Origin: Rikenellaceae bacterium
Lineage (GTDB): Bacteria; Bacteroidota; Bacteroidia; Bacteroidales; UBA932
Assembly: GCA_900769145.1 (NCBI GenBank)
Contig: CAAGFN010000195.1
Span: forward strand, 1-33,909
Reading direction: 5' to 3'
Length of the DNA stretch: 33,909 nucleotides
Position numbers and translations under genes: made by a program. The notes beneath the pieces are model-generated. The model worked only from the letters and a program-made list of their open reading frames with translations. It had not been told where the DNA came from and made no database searches. Positions 33,767-33,909 of the stretch are shown one piece after another (position 1 is the first letter of the stretch; every line of letters begins with the position of its first letter).

Positions 33767-33909
33767 ATGAAGCGTATATTCAGATTTTTGGTAGTTTTGT
33801 GCCTTGCTGCGGCGGTGCCGGCACTGTATTCCTGCTCGGACAACGGCAAGATTTCCGTGGATAATGGAGACGAGAAGCCGGGTGATGGTGGAGACGAGAA
33901 GCCGGGTGA
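33767..33909 (+). CDS. N-terminal part of a lipoprotein with GDEKPG linker (cut by window end)
   Basis: An ATG at 33767, 37 bases after the PKD-like gene, opens a signal peptide MKRIFRFLVVLCLAAAVPAL with lipobox LYSC, then a linker with two GDEKPG units. The frame is still open at the last base (the final GA is the start of a codon, not a stop). The linker resembles the GDDKP repeats of the FISUMP lipoprotein at 24760, so a related surface domain may follow. It is likely the fifth gene of the SusC/D operon. Confidence 0.75.
   Translation, partial: MKRIFRFLVVLCLAAAVPALYSCSDNGKISVDNGDEKPGDGGDEKPG

Overview
The window is chromosomal DNA from a member of the Bacteroidales, most likely a gut or rumen lineage; genus cannot be settled by eye. 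The evidence is a SusC/SusD pair with DUF4843 and PKD-like lipoproteins, an Mfa/fimbrillin-type lipoprotein, FISUMP domains, a C10 (streptopain-like) protease, an S46 dipeptidyl-peptidase, almost no Shine-Dalgarno sites, and promoters of the TTTG-N19/21-TAnnTTTG type. No rRNA, tRNA, CRISPR array, transposase or integrase was seen. No gene-free stretch exceeds about 300 bases.

Layout. (1) 1-2650, plus strand: a possible 3' end of an upstream gene, then a TonB-dependent receptor with a CC pair in its plug, overlapping or abutting a secreted heavy-metal-associated (HMA) protein with a CxxC site. This is a metal-handling pair. (2) 2773-5093, plus: a well-formed promoter, a C10 cysteine protease lipoprotein, and two tandemly duplicated small lipoproteins of unknown function translationally coupled to it. 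(3) 5119-9623: divergent GH3 (minus) and GH20 (plus) lipoproteins, a glycan-degrading pair. (4) 9618-11840, minus: an S46 DPP7-type dipeptidyl-peptidase carrying an unusual Gly/Arg/His-rich insertion with a CxxCH motif, tail-to-tail with GH20. (5) 11912-21332, minus: TonB receptor, DUF4876-like lipoprotein, DUF6850-like barrel protein and fimbrillin-FISUMP lipoprotein in a row, then, after a palindromic repeat, a polytopic 4Fe-4S protein with a C-terminal HMA-like domain. This looks like a surface uptake system plus inner-membrane electron transfer, probably for a metal. (6) 21564-24522, minus: an S1 sulfatase with a Ser-type maturation motif and an AT-richer ATPase/DUF234 gene that looks recently acquired. 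(7) 24760-33909, plus: a FISUMP lipoprotein with a GDDKP tandem repeat, then SusC, SusD, DUF4843 and PKD-like lipoproteins, and the start of another lipoprotein with a related GDEKPG linker, cut by the window end.

Three copies of one dispersed palindromic repeat sit between genes (11841-11909, 14051-14130, 26393-26490). Two of them lie inside the stem of what looks like an ordinary terminator, and all three keep a small hairpin in the right arm although its bases differ. The least explained parts are the protease with its paired lipoproteins, the CxxCH insertion in the S46 peptidase, and this repeat.
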